Under the pieces are notes generated by a model. The model did not search any database, was not told the DNA's origin, and was given only the letters and a program-made list of their open reading frames with translations. The translations under genes and the position numbers were made by a program. Shown here piece by piece: positions 42,420 to 52,625 of a DNA stretch of 64,000 bases (within the stretch, counting starts at the first letter, position 1; the number at the start of each line of letters is the position of its first letter). Source of the stretch: Paralithodes platypus (taxonomy: Eukaryota; Arthropoda; Malacostraca; Decapoda; Lithodidae); the NCBI GenBank assembly GCA_032716605.1, contig CM064572.1, forward strand, positions 42,457,397-42,521,396. Reading direction: 5' to 3'.

Positions 42420-42606
42420 TTAGTCAGTCAGTCAGTCAGTAGCCAAACCCGCACTCCCATATAGGTGTAGGGAGGATCAGCAAGAAAATGCTTGCTGATC
42501 CGTTAGTGGGAGTAAATTCTGGAGGCGAGATTTCCAGTCCCAACCTCCATGGGCTATCTGCGCCACAGAATTGACGGGCGATGGGGTCGCCACATTCCTA
42601 CACCAA
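42420..42606. repeat. Hairpin-rich 180-bp segment after (AGTC)n
   Basis: (AGTC)n at 42420-42440. Then an 11-bp perfect stem GGATCAGCAAG / CTTGCTGATCC with a 6-base loop (about 42474-42501), a GGCGA/TCGCC stem at 42579-42593, and outer arms GGTGTAGG / CCTACACC (42464 and 42597). No second copy in the window. Nature unknown; possibly a small transposon or structured RNA. Confidence 0.5.
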
Positions 42607-42837
42607 AAATAATATGAGATTATATAAGGTTATTGTAATGCGATCCAAAATTGCAGTATGTTATTGTATTAAGAAGTGTGATACACCATACATGGATATA
42701 GTCTTACATTACAATATTCCTATACTAGCATACCACTAATTATTGTTTATGTTTGTTCCAGGTAAGACTGACGGAGGTTTGGTTCCGGGGGTTTCGGTTC
42801 AACAGGAAAAGTGCGTATTTCGGGAAGTACATCATTC

Positions 42838-43053
42838 TTAACCCTTTCTGTACCGGCGTCGTATATGTTATTGTATTTTAGCTATATTTAGTTGATTTTG
42901 TGCAGCTTAAGAAGGATCTGTGGTGGTGAAAGGGGTTATGCGAGATAGTGCTAAGCCTGTTGATGGCTAGAGGCCCCTTTTAAGCTGAATAAAATTGTGT
43001 AATAGTAGCCAGAATAAAGTTAAAAGGACGTCACCGGTGCTGAAGGGGTTAAA
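42838..43053. mobile_element. TTAA element, family D (palindrome, well kept)
   Basis: TTAACCCTTTCTGTACCGGC at the left and CACCGGTGCTGAAGGGGTTAA's end at the right. The two 105-bp halves pair along most of their length (for example GATTTTGTGCAGCTTAAGAA with the inverse of TTTTAAGCTGAATAAAATTG). Confidence 0.85.
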
Positions 43054-43094
43054 CACTCATACAAGTTCGAGGACCTCAGTTATTTATAATTATG

Positions 43095-43345
43095 GAAATA
43101 TGTCTGGAAATGTACTTATGAATATAATGTTCTATAAATCAATTACAAAACTATATAAATAAAAAGCAAGTTCCATTAACAAAATCAAGTCATATAGCCT
43201 AGTTAAAATTGCTTACAGGCTATGTCCGGAAAATAATTTATGAATATAAATTTGTATTAATAAATTGCAAAACTATATAATATACTGTTTAATAAAAAAG
43301 AAAGTTTCATACAAAAAAATTCAATTCATATAGTTATTATTGCAT
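43095..43345 (+). repeat. Two-unit tandem duplication, about 120 bp each
   Basis: TATGTCTGGAAATG...AAAACTATATAAATAAAAAG...CATATAG is followed by TATGTCCGGAAAAT...AAAACTATATAATATACTG...CATATAG. AT-rich, diverged by eye about 20%. Confidence 0.75.
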
Positions 43346-43440
43346 AAAGACAAAAATAAGGGGGTCCGTGAATTATTATAAGCGTGTGTACGTGTTGGAT
43401 TGTAGATGTTGGATAGTGTGGTGGGGGATTTATTATTTTT

Positions 43441-43790
43441 TTTTTAAGGAGACAAAAGGCAGGCTGTCTGTAACGAATGTCTCCCCTAGAATCAAAAGAG
43501 TGACAGAGCAAAATTCAAGGCACGTTGTGGTCAAAATGCCTGGACACACGAAGTTTTAAGCAGTTTAAGTCATAGGATGAAGGGAAGACAAATAGAGGAA
43601 GAGAGTTCCAGAGTTCACTAGTTGAGTAGAAGAAAGACAGAAAACTTGCCAATTCTTTTATTTGAGAGTTGGACAGAATAGGAGTAAGACTGAGTTGAAA
43701 GGCGGGTGCCTCGCATAACATTGCGGCGTGTAGAATGCGACTGTAGGGAACTAGTAAGAGGAAGTGAGTTAATAGTACTAACATTCATTA
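43441..43790 (-). pseudogene. LINE L-D: C-terminal RT fragment and 3' region
   Basis: On the minus strand about 43790-43515 reads STSELWNSLPLFVFPSSYDL then a basic tail. This is the typical C-terminal block of LINE reverse transcriptases (LWN.LP..VF...Y.L..FK). The following part (43441-43560) recurs at 1490-1602 and 52820-52930. No catalytic region is present. Clade unknown. Confidence 0.6.
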
Positions 43791-43794
43791 CCTA

Positions 43795-43945
43795 CACACA
43801 CACACACACACAAACAAACAAACACACACATACACACCTTTACCTACAATTCACACTAACCATTTTCCACACACACACACACACACACATACAGTATACA
43901 CCCCCCCCCCCCTTAATCTCAAAACTACCCATATCACAAAATAAC

Positions 43946-43990
<45 letters not shown>
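43795..43990. repeat. (AC)n, poly-C and (CT)n tracts
   Basis: AC at 43796-43812 and 43874-43889, C at 43901-43912, CT at 43949-43980. Confidence 0.9.
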
Positions 43991-44124
43991 CAAAACTTGA
44001 ACTGGAGATATCACATCAATGCAGTGTGTTTGAAACTATAACAAATGTGCGGTGTACTCTACAGGATCCGTTATCAGCTTACCACTGAAGCAATATTAAT
44101 ATATATTATACGTTGTGTTTTCCT

Positions 44125-44580
44125 CACCTCATATATTGTGTTTCTGTGTGGGGCTGTACTTGGCCCTCATATTTAAACAAATTAGTAGTAGCTCAAAAGA
44201 TTTTTTTAAGATGTAGGGCCTATATTATTTATGGGTAAATTTCACTCGACTGATAACCTCTTCTTATCTCTCAAACTGTTTAAGTTTACTTATGTTCAAA
44301 AATATTGTTAGTTATTATTTGTTTTCAGTAATATTATAAGCTGCTCAGGAAATAGAACTTTTCAATTTATAAATAATGCTCAAAATACTAGAAGGAATAA
44401 CATAAATCTAATTTCTCCACAATTCCGAACAGTTCTGTTTAAAAACAGTATAATCTGTACCGGTCCTCAATTGTGGAATTATCTTCCTCCAAATATAAAG
44501 GGTCTCATATACTCAAGCTATAGATCTTTATTCAAAAATAAACTTAAGAATCACTTATTTAATTTACAATGTTTATAGTT
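44125..44580 (+). pseudogene. LINE reverse transcriptase C-terminus, plus strand, two frames
   Basis: 44127-44245 reads YCVSVWGCTWPSYLNKLVV followed by AQKIFLRC, the block after the RT thumb (Y.VSVWG.T...L..L...QK..LR). A frameshift then leads to SLKLFKFTYVQKYC, a TAG, and LLFVFSNIISCSGNRTF, with TGPQLWNYLPPNIK at 44458-44500 and the stop at 44577-44579. Only the last 140 or so codons of a LINE are present. It belongs to neither L-A, L-B nor L-C. The downstream 44580-44845 holds an AC tract (44790-44815). Confidence 0.7.
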
Positions 44581-44844
44581 CAGGATATGCTTGTAAGAAA
44601 AATGTAATCCATATCACTCTAAATTGCCTGTACTGAATATGCAATTAAATATATATAATTCATGTTGTCTGCCAGGGAGCCCCTGCTCGGCAGACCGTGC
44701 CATTTCCATTATTATCATTATAAACTTATGTATTGTATATTCTTATTGGCAATACATTTGTTTTTTTGTTTTTTTTTGTTTTACTTTACAGACACACACA
44801 CGCACACACACACACATACGCACCATCCTAAACGTTGTCTCCCT

Positions 44845-45057
44845 TTAACCCATTCAGTACCGGTAACGTCCTTTGCATTATATTCCGGCAAGTACCAGAC
44901 GATTGTATTCAGCTTAGGACGGACGTGGAATATTTAAGACACTACAGGCTATCTCAATTAACTCTTTCAACCACCACAGATCCTTCCTAAGCTGCCTAAA
45001 ACCGTCTAAATATAGGTGCAATAGTACAACAGACATCCTCGGTAGTGAAAGGGTTAA
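44845..45057. mobile_element. TTAA element, family D
   Basis: TTAACCCATTCAGTACCGGT to GGTAGTGAAAGGGTTAA. Palindromic halves. Confidence 0.8.
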
Positions 45058-45066
45058 CCGGCTTTC

Positions 45067-45420
45067 TTAAAGGGGGAATGAGCCGGTTTTCTGGCCTCCC
45101 TTCTCCCTCATGTTTAGCCCCATTACTTTTCAGACTTTTAGAAGCTTAGTTTGGCCCATTAGTTTGGTGATTTTAAGATCTTTCGCCCCCATTTCTTTGT
45201 CACTAATAAGACTTGTTGTGTCATTTAGGTGTCAATTTTTTTCCTGCCGAGTGACAGCGAGCCTGTAATTTAACAGGGACTGGCCATCGGCCGAGACATT
45301 TTTCTATCGAAAAATTTACAAATTTATCTTCAAGGATGGTTTTGGAGTGTTTTATTTAAGTTTGATGGAGGTCTAGGTAGGAAACTAGAATAATTATAAC
45401 AAAGATAACAAGGAAAATAA
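45067..45420 (+). mobile_element. TTAA element, family A
   Basis: TTAAAGGGGGAATGAGCCGG, TCATGTTTAGCCCCATT, TTTTTCTATCGAAAAATT and GATGGAGGTCTAGGTAGG, ten bases after a family D copy. Confidence 0.75.
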
Positions 45421-45510
45421 GTGCCACACCACTACCGCCAAGCAGTTTTCCTGTGCATACCACTACACCACCGAGGAAGGAAGCTATAACCACCACACCA
45501 CCAAGATACG

Positions 45511-48500
45511 TGTGACGCTCCTGCATAGTAGCCACGTGCGGGCATGCGCGAGAACCGGCTGCCCAGCCGTTTAGAAACCGGCTGGCGGCAGCCGGCCGGC
45601 CAGCTTTTCCTTAGTATATATCCTACGACACTGTAACTAATGTCTGGGATATTCTTATGTTGTTTCACAGCTTGAAGCTGCCCTTATTCTTAACCAACGC
45701 ATCTTAGTATATTTTATTCTCGATAGTTGATTGTTTCATTATTATATATAAGATGTAAGTCTAGTGAGAGTGGGAGGAGACGAGCGGGAGAGAGAGACCG
45801 GCTGGGGGACGTTGCTTCGCGCGGGCGCGGAGAGAGACTAGCTTGGGACGAGCCTGATTGTTGCCAATTGATCGCAACGTTAGGCTTAGTTTCGACTCAC
45901 GCAAGGGGTAGAGGATTTTGACCCGGCATCGGTGTTGAGTGTTGCCAAGCATGGGATGTATTTCGCATGCCTAGGGTGGGGTCCAGACAGATTCAAGACT
46001 CAGAGCTCACCTCACTGTCGTACCCTTCGGACCCCCTTGATATCTATCCCTCTCAACCCCACTTAGAAACTTTCTCTCTTACTTTGTATACCTTCTTTCC
46101 ACTACTTCACCAATCTATTTAATTATCCCATCCCCTTGATAGACCTTATATCTATTATTGTATTAACGACGAGCTCTCAGATAACTAGATAGGATTTTGG
46201 GCCTTATGCAGAGATGTAATTGTTAATGAGACCTAGGAAGCTTTTTTGTTGTCTCATATTTGGTGGTTTCATGCTTGCTAGTGTGTTCTTGTGGCAGGTG
46301 AGCAGGGGCTAGACCGGAGGGGAGGTTTTTTGCGATCCTTTAAGTAAAGTCTGCTGGTGCGAGTCCTGTGGACCTGCACGACTTTACTAGGATACCCGTG
46401 GGAGTCTGGGGGCATTTTCTTGTCTGTGTGCCTGTGTGTCTAGTGTTGTGTTGTGTGAGGGCCCTTGCCTAGTCCACTCAGCACTGCGCTATCACGTCTT
46501 GTGTTTGTTTTAGGGTCGCCAAATGAGAGCGGGAAAAGCAGAAGGTTTGGATGGTATTGCTGTGGAGTGTATAAAGAAGGGTGGAGATGTGATAATAGAT
46601 TGGTTGGTGAGACTTTTCAATGTGTGTTTTGTTGTGTCAATGGTACCAATAGACTGGAAGAGTGCATGTATTGTGCCGTTGTACAAGGGGAAGGGAGATC
46701 GGCAGGAGTGTTCCAAGTTATAGAGGTATTAGTTTATTGTCAGTGGTTGGAAAGCTGAATGGCAGGGTGTTGATAGAGAGGATAATAAAGTGTACAGAAG
46801 TTGCAATAGGAGAAGAACAGTGCGGTTTTAGGAGGGGAAGAGGGTGCGTGGATCAGATGTTTGCAGTAAGACAGTTATGCAAGAAGTATTTAGAGAAGCA
46901 TAAGGAGATATTTTGGGCTTTTATGGACTTGGAAAAAGCGTATGATCGTGTGGACCGTCAAGCAATGTGGAAGGTGTTAAGGATTTATGAAATAGGAGGA
47001 AATTTGTTAGACGCAGTTAAGAGTTTTTATGAAGGGAGCAGAGCATGTGTGAGAGTAGGAAATGGTGAGTTGAGTGAATGGTTTGAGGTAAAGGTAGGTT
47101 TGTGACAGGGTTGTGTAATGTCACCATGGCTGTTTAATATGTTTATGGATGGTGTGGTGAGGGAGGTGAAAAGGAGAACTATGGGAAAAGGATTGGGTTT
47201 AGTAGGAAAGAATGGTAGAGATTGGGAGTTGAATCAGTTGCTGTTCGCTGATGACACAGCATTGGTGGCGGATTCTGATGAGAAACTGCAGCGGGTAGTC
47301 AAAGAGTTTGGTGTGGTTTGTGGAAGGAGGAAACTGAAGGTGAACATCAATAAAAGTAAAGTAATGGTGTGTAATAGGGGAGAGCATAGGGTGAATCTAG
47401 ATGTGAGGCTGGATGGGGAAATATTGGAACAAGTAGAGTGTTTTAAATATCTAGGAGGAACGATAAGCAGGAGTGGAGGTATGGAAGTGGAGGTAAAACA
47501 GAGAGTGTGTGAAGGAAGGAAGGTTTTCGGAGCAATGGGAAGTATGTGGAAGACGAGAAATCTCGGAGTGAAAGTAAAAAGTGCACTGTATCAAGGAATT
47601 GTTGTGCCAACAGTGATGTATGGGGCTGAGACATGGGCTCTGAAGAAAAAGGAGAAAAGAGGGCTGGATGTGATGGAGATGAGCTGCTTGAGGAGTATGT
47701 GTGGAGTTACTCGTAGAGACAGATTGAGGAATGAAGAGATACGTAGGAGAGTGGGGCAGCAGGAACATTTGTCAGCCAGAGTGGACAGAAGGGTGCTGAG
47801 CTGGTATGGTCATGTTGAACGAATGGGAGATGAAAGGCTTACAAAGAGAATATGTGAGTCAGGTACAAGGGGAGATAGAAGGGCAGGAAGACCCACATTG
47901 AGATGGAGAGACTGTGTAAGAAAGGCTTTGGATGATAGAGGAATGACTATAGATCAGGCAGGGGAAGTGGTGGTGGACAGGAGTGAATGGAGAATGCTTG
48001 TGAATAGTTGAGTGAACACGTGGTCATTTGTAGTAAGGGGTCGGGCGCAAGTTCGACTAGATAATAGTCCATCAGGCGCCTGGCCCGGGGGGACGATTAA
48101 TATGAAGGGTGTGCCTGGAAGTGTGGTGGGAGGGCTTGTGGCTTTGGCTCCGCTGCATGTCTGCCTGCCGAGATCGGAACCTCTCCGGGTGGTCAGGGGC
48201 CGGGGGAGTGCTGGAGCGACCTGGGTAACCCTGGTCTCTGGGTCTTCTCCTGGGTGACCTGGACGTGTGTGAGTTTGTGTTTTTTATCTGTGTTTATTTT
48301 TTGTTTTATGTTGTTTTTGTGTTTTCCCTGTTCTTGCTCTGTCTTGAGTCGGCTACCCCCAAAATGGGGATTGGGCCTGAGCATATAGATAGATAGATAG
48401 ATAGGAGAGAGTCAGATACTTGGGATCTGAGTCTCTCAAGAGAGCACCCTTTCAATTAGAGTAATTTGGCGCACAGACTTGGGAACGTCCCTAGGCTAGA

Positions 48501-49294
48501 GCAGGTGGCTCAGCCCGGGTATCCGAAGCCTATATCCTTCCGGCTAGACCTCTGCCACCTGGCAGATTAACAGCTAGCGGTTTATTATATCTGTATGCTT
48601 GTTATTGTGCCACAGTTTACCGTCTTTGTGAGCATTGTGAGTCAGGGTGTGGCTTAGAGACTCTGTCCGAGCAGGCTTGCCTGACTAAGAGTGAGAAGCA
48701 CACCTGTATGTGGTTATGTTGCGAGTTGCTGCCTTTATTTAATTATACCTATGCCATTATACACTGTATGGCCTATCACCAGTATTTATTCCTGCTTATG
48801 AGTTAAGAGTTCTCTAAATCCGTAACTTACTTTCTTTGCTAAGCATCAGATCCTACAGTAGCCGCATGCAGTTTAGAAACCTGCATCTTGTCTACCTGTA
48901 CGATGTTTTGAGGACTGTTTGCTTTCACCTTCTTTCACGCAGGGGTGATTAGTTGTATTAATTAACGTAACGTTAAATTTACTTTCTTCTAGTTTGTTAT
49001 TAAATTGTTTCTGCAATTTAATTCCGTTATCTATCTTTTCCTTGCAGCTTTAAGTCAACTTAATTGTGTGATCTTTTATATAGCCTGCTTGACTATCAGC
49101 AGTCTATAGTGCGTGCACCCTGTAACCGAGTCATAGGATACCTTGTTGTCCAGGCAGGACTCTTGACGGTTTAGGGTGGTTTGTTGCCTGGGTTTATAGA
49201 TAAGGGTGGGATCTAGCGTTTTCCGTTGTTGCTTGTTGCCGCATACCTAGTCCAATAGAAAGAGCCCAGTGTTTATATATCCCAGGACGTAATA
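45511..49294 (+). mobile_element. Divergent solo LTR, split by a LINE
   Basis: Starts TGTGACGCTCC, as the 25-kb LTR starts TGTGACGTTAA, and ends CCAGGACGTAATA. TACG flanks it on both sides (45507-45510 and 49295-49298), a 4-bp target duplication. Homology to the 25-kb LTR is clear at GGGCCC.TGCCTA...TTGTTT...GGTCGCC (46458-46518), TCTCAAGAGAGC...GGCGCACAGACTTG (48437-48481) and GGATCTAGCGTTTTCCGTTG (49209-49228). Minus the LINE it is about 1.9 kb, close to 1.79 kb. No internal retrotransposon region follows, so it is a solo LTR of a related but older family. Confidence 0.82.
46519..48402 (+). pseudogene. LINE L-C copy 2: RTE-like RT, nested in the solo LTR
   Basis: A 5'-truncated LINE inserted exactly between GTCGCC and AGGAGAG of the LTR, which are contiguous in the 25-kb LTR (TACGCC-AGGAGA). 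Coding runs 46523-48011: PLYKGKGDRQECS, then a frameshift near 46713, SYRGISLLSVVGK, FRRGRGCVDQMF, MDLEKAYDRVDR (first catalytic Asp), a TGA at 47103-47105, QGCVMSPWLFN, LLFADDTALVADS (intact Asp pair), FKYLGGTISRSGG and the C-terminal block RRVLSWYGHVERMGDERL then AGRPTLRWRDCV. The endonuclease is absent. A 390-bp 3' UTR ends in (GATA)n at 48385-48402. No target duplication longer than a base is visible. One frameshift and one nonsense codon make it the best-kept L-C copy here. Confidence 0.9.
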
Positions 49295-49581
49295 TACGCC
49301 AGAGCTGCAACCATAACTCCCGCACCCCCTCCAACACCCGGCAAGGATATACAAGTCACCATCCATAACCCTGATGCCATAAAGAGAAGGAAAAGCACGA
49401 AGGAAAGGAAGACCACCAAAAGGCATAAACACCATACCTCCACGCCCCCTTCTTCCTCCAAGCCGCATCACCACCATGACCGAGAAACCAAGAGGGACTA
49501 CCCCAACCACCTCAGGGCCTCCTCCCGGCACAGATGTCCTTCTTACCCGGAGAAGGGACACTGGGAGAGACGCCAAAAGAG
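49285..49581 (+). CDS. Possible isolated exon, basic/histidine-rich (speculative)
   Basis: An open frame of 97 codons without Met runs from a potential acceptor (TATATATCCCAG/G, 49274-49285) to a good donor (AAAAGAG/GTAAGACT, near 49588). The peptide is rich in Lys, Arg, His, Pro and Ser (VTIHNPDAIKRRKSTKERK; SKPHHHHDRETKRD). It starts at the right edge of the solo LTR, so the acceptor would lie in LTR sequence. The opposite strand is also open for 117 codons. No family is recognised; chance is a real alternative. Confidence 0.2.
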
Positions 49582-49599
49582 GTAAGACTATGACAGGCA

Positions 49600-50064
49600 A
49601 AGTTAAGATCTACACAGTTGGAAAGCTATTAATTACCCTCACTGGAAGGTAAATAACAGCTGGAAGATTTGGGTTTGATACTAAATAGACCACTGACAGC
49701 ACTGGTTGTAAATCTCTATTTAGAATTATTTAGATCTTGGCTCATCAAAGGAATTTGTTATTAGATCTCATTGGAGACAAACTAATATCAGTTCTTCTGC
49801 CTTGATTAACAGGCTTTACGCTCAATAAAGAATACTGATTTGTCAAGCGCTTTATTGGTATTAACCGACCTCTAAACCTTATTAAAGTTCACGCACTGGC
49901 TGGGCTTTGGAAAGGTAGGGCTCTGCGAGATACCGTAGCTTTGCATAACGGCACTCTGCATCTAAGAGTCCTTATGGTACGGAATCCCTGGCACTGGTTC
50001 TGGGGTACGTTATGCTGTAAAAGGCCCAAAATAACCTCATACACTCAGTCCCTGAAAGACTCTT
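49600..50064. other. Non-coding, nothing recognised
   Basis: No repeat family, tRNA-like motif or protein-like frame was found. Confidence 0.4.
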
Positions 50065-50311
50065 ATAACGGTCAAGATAGTTAAGAGACGTTGCTAAACA
50101 GCCCTCTTACGTTAGTCCGATGACATGTTACAGATGCACTGGCATATTGTACATGACATTTAAGACCAAACACCCAAGAGTACTGGAAGGTTCTGCCTCA
50201 AAAGTATAACGGTGAGAGTAGTTAGAGAGCTTCTCTCTACGTTCGCTCGATAATATGTTACAGATGCACTGGTATATTGTACATAACATTTAAGACCCAA
50301 CACCCAACAGT
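50065..50311 (+). repeat. Two-unit direct repeat, period about 130 bp
   Basis: ATGTTACAGATGCACTGGCA then TATTGTACATGACATTTAAGACC (50127-) returns as ATGTTACAGATGCACTGGTA then TATTGTACATAACATTTAAGACC (50257-). The leading TATAACGGT..AGATAGTTA part is duplicated too. Confidence 0.8.
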
Positions 50312-50445
50312 TCGAGTTCCATCCACTGTTCACCAGCCACGTCAGGACCACCACCACGGCCAAGACCCTCATCAGAAGACTACAGTAGTGCCTCATGATA
50401 CAATACCCAGTGTAACCTCAAAGAAGTACTAGTGATGCACCTTAT

Positions 50446-51082
50446 TTAACCCAAAAATAGCGAGTTATGTATAATGCACACCACACAACTGGGCAGACAT
50501 ATTAGGCTCCATTCCCACTTATAATTGTCATTTTACGACAAATATCGTTTTTACTTATTAAAATGTGCCTATTTTACGTTTAATATGAAGATAGCAACAA
50601 GTAACAACAATAAAACAAGTGGGAATATTGTTTGGATGGTCAAAATCGCGAATAATTGCCGACCGGCCATTCATTAAGTGTGGAGCTGAGGCGGGCCACA
50701 ACCTGCCTTCTCGGAGCCTGGAGCTAGACTGACTTACTCACTCACAATCTCAGATACTCTACACCCTCTCTAGCAACATGTGCATGGCTTAGATGGGTTT
50801 GGAGATATTGGCATGATAAAAACACCAATAAATATGGGAATAAGAGACCAAATAGGTGATAATTGAAGGGGGGGGGGGAAGGGGGGAAGGAGAGGATTTT
50901 GACACATGTGGAGAAGTGATAGGTGAGATAAGTGAGATAGGTGTTATCTCACTTAGACACAATTTTTTTTTTAAAGTGCTACTGGGACCTTTTAAAACAA
51001 AATTTAGACCTTGGCTCATATGAGGATGCTCGCCTTAACCCAGTACAGACTCATATGAGGACGCTCGCCGTTTATGGGTTAA
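50446..51082. mobile_element. TTAA element, family F (copy 1, 637 bp)
   Basis: TTAACCCAAAAATAGCGAGT at the left, GCCGTTTATGGGTTAA at the right, so the ends are inverted repeats (CCCAAAAATAGCGAG / CCCATAAACGGCGAG). Internally it has CTCATATGAGGACGCTCGCC twice near the right end. The second copy is at 58179-58812 in the opposite direction. Open frames inside are short and not shared. Confidence 0.85.
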
Positions 51083-51184
51083 AGGAAGTACTAAAGTGAT
51101 ATATATAATTATAAATAATTATAAATGTAGTGTAACCGCAAAGAAGTACTAGTGACGCACCTTATTCAAAGGAAGTACTTAAGT

Positions 51185-51524
51185 GCATAACATAATATAT
51201 TAATAAGGAAGTAAGAAGGAGGTGTGGTGTAGAGGTAGATGTGCTGGAAAGTGTGAAAAGGAACTTCTTGAGATGCTTCGGCCATATGAAACGTATGGGA
51301 AGCGAGAGAATTACTATGAAGGTGTACGAGAGCGAGGTGGAAGGACAGAGAGGGAGAAGTAGACCGAAAGGGAGGTGGAAGGATGGAGTGAGGAAGTATA
51401 TGGATGAAGGCGGTGCTGGTTGGGAGGAAGGGCGTAGACTGACTGGGGACAGAGGTGCATGGGGGCTGTTTGTTCGTGGCGACCCCTCCGGGGATCACGG
51501 CGTCAGGCAATAGATAGATAGATT
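51185..51524 (+). pseudogene. LINE L-C copy 3: last 110 codons plus (TAGA)n tail
   Basis: VLESVKRNFLRCFGHMKRMG, RGRSRPKGRWKDGVRKYMD and DRGAWGLFVRGDPSGDHGVR, ending in a TAG that is part of (TAGA)n at 51510-51524. It is nearly the same as the C-terminus of the 3.1-kb copy. Strongly 5' truncated. Confidence 0.85.
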
Positions 51525-51755
51525 AATTCGTTATTAACCTCAAAGAAGTACTAGTGATATACCTTATTCAAAGGAAAGTAGTCAAGTGCAATATCCTCAT
51601 AATTTCAATAAACAGTGTAACCTTAAAGAAGTACTAGTGATATACCTTATTCAAGGGAAGAAGGGAAGTACTTAAGTGAAAAATGTTATATATATATATA
51701 ATTATATCCACATAGTGTAGTCTCAAAGAAGTACTAGTGGCGTACCTTAAATAAT

Positions 51756-52082
51756 ATCAACAGGCAGTGTCTTAATCGTGAGAGAGTATTGTAGATCCTC
51801 GCTCGTATGTCTATATTTATATGTTACCTATTACTTTTACTAAATCAATATCTGTGTGCCTATCAATACAATTTATGAATGTACGCTGTGTTATATTTAT
51901 CTTCTATTACCTTTGTGCATGTGTTTAAGTGGATTCAACTTATCCGGTCAAGCAAGAACCTACTGTACCTAATTAATCCAATTAACCCCACAAAAACCTG
52001 GTATAACACTAACAACAAAATAGAAATTGAGTAAATAATTAAGCCCATTCCCCCTTAACCCTTTCAGTATTCCAGGATCCTC
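51756..52082. other. Non-coding; family A/D end fragment
   Basis: Mostly unassigned. At 52020-52070 the phrase AATAATTAAGCCCATTCCCCCTTAA then CCCTTTCAGTATTCC looks like the right end of family A fused at TTAA to the left end of family D. Confidence 0.5.
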
Positions 52083-52490
52083 TTATTACGGGGGAGTACA
52101 AAGGAAATCAAGCAACAACAGTCTAGTGACCACTCTAGGCTGTTTGCCCTCCAATACACTGAGGAACAAGTGTCCAAACAGTGGTTTAGAGTGGGTAAGG
52201 GAACATTGGAAAGGGAACTACTGCCCTGGAATTAATGTCCGTGGCAGGATTAGGAAGTTAGTAGGGGACAGATGGGTTAGTAACACAACACAGTTATAAG
52301 TGATCTTTCGTATATCTGGGAGAAAGAGAGTAACGTCTTAGTAATATATATACGCAATAATCTTTGATGAATTTGAGGGGGAACAAAATAAAGTTATTCA
52401 TTTACAAACGCAGTCAGTCGCGGGTTTGGTGCAAGATATTTGTCTAAGCGAAGTTTAACAGAATCAATGGTGCTACAGTCTATAACGGGA
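52083..52490 (-). mobile_element. LINE L-A copy 2: 3' UTR and last 35 codons of RT
   Basis: 52085-52264 matches the L-A 3' UTR at 4940-5140 almost base for base. 52381-52490 matches the end of ORF2 (TTTACAAACGCAGTCAGTCG). Between them this copy has about 110 bp that the 5-kb copy lacks. The element is cut at a (GATA)n tract. Confidence 0.85.
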
Positions 52491-52502
52491 GAGATGTGGA
52501 CG

Positions 52503-52504
52503 GT

Positions 52505-52582
<78 letters not shown>

Positions 52583-52625
52583 TAGATAGATAGACATATA
52601 TATAAATATAGATAGATGGATAGAT
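52503..52625. repeat. (GATA)n microsatellite
   Basis: About 20 perfect tetramers to 52580, then imperfect ones. Confidence 0.97.

Larger units (their letters stand above)
50408..51755 (+). repeat. Array of five related 50-70 bp repeats, interrupted by two transposons
   Basis: The core CTCAAAGAAGTACTAGTGAT then NNACCTTATTCAAAGGAAGTACTTAAGTG occurs at 50417, 51132, 51539, 51621 and 51723. The first copy is split by a family F element. Between the second and third copies lies the LINE fragment 51185-51524. (AT)n-like bits sit between units. Confidence 0.8.
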
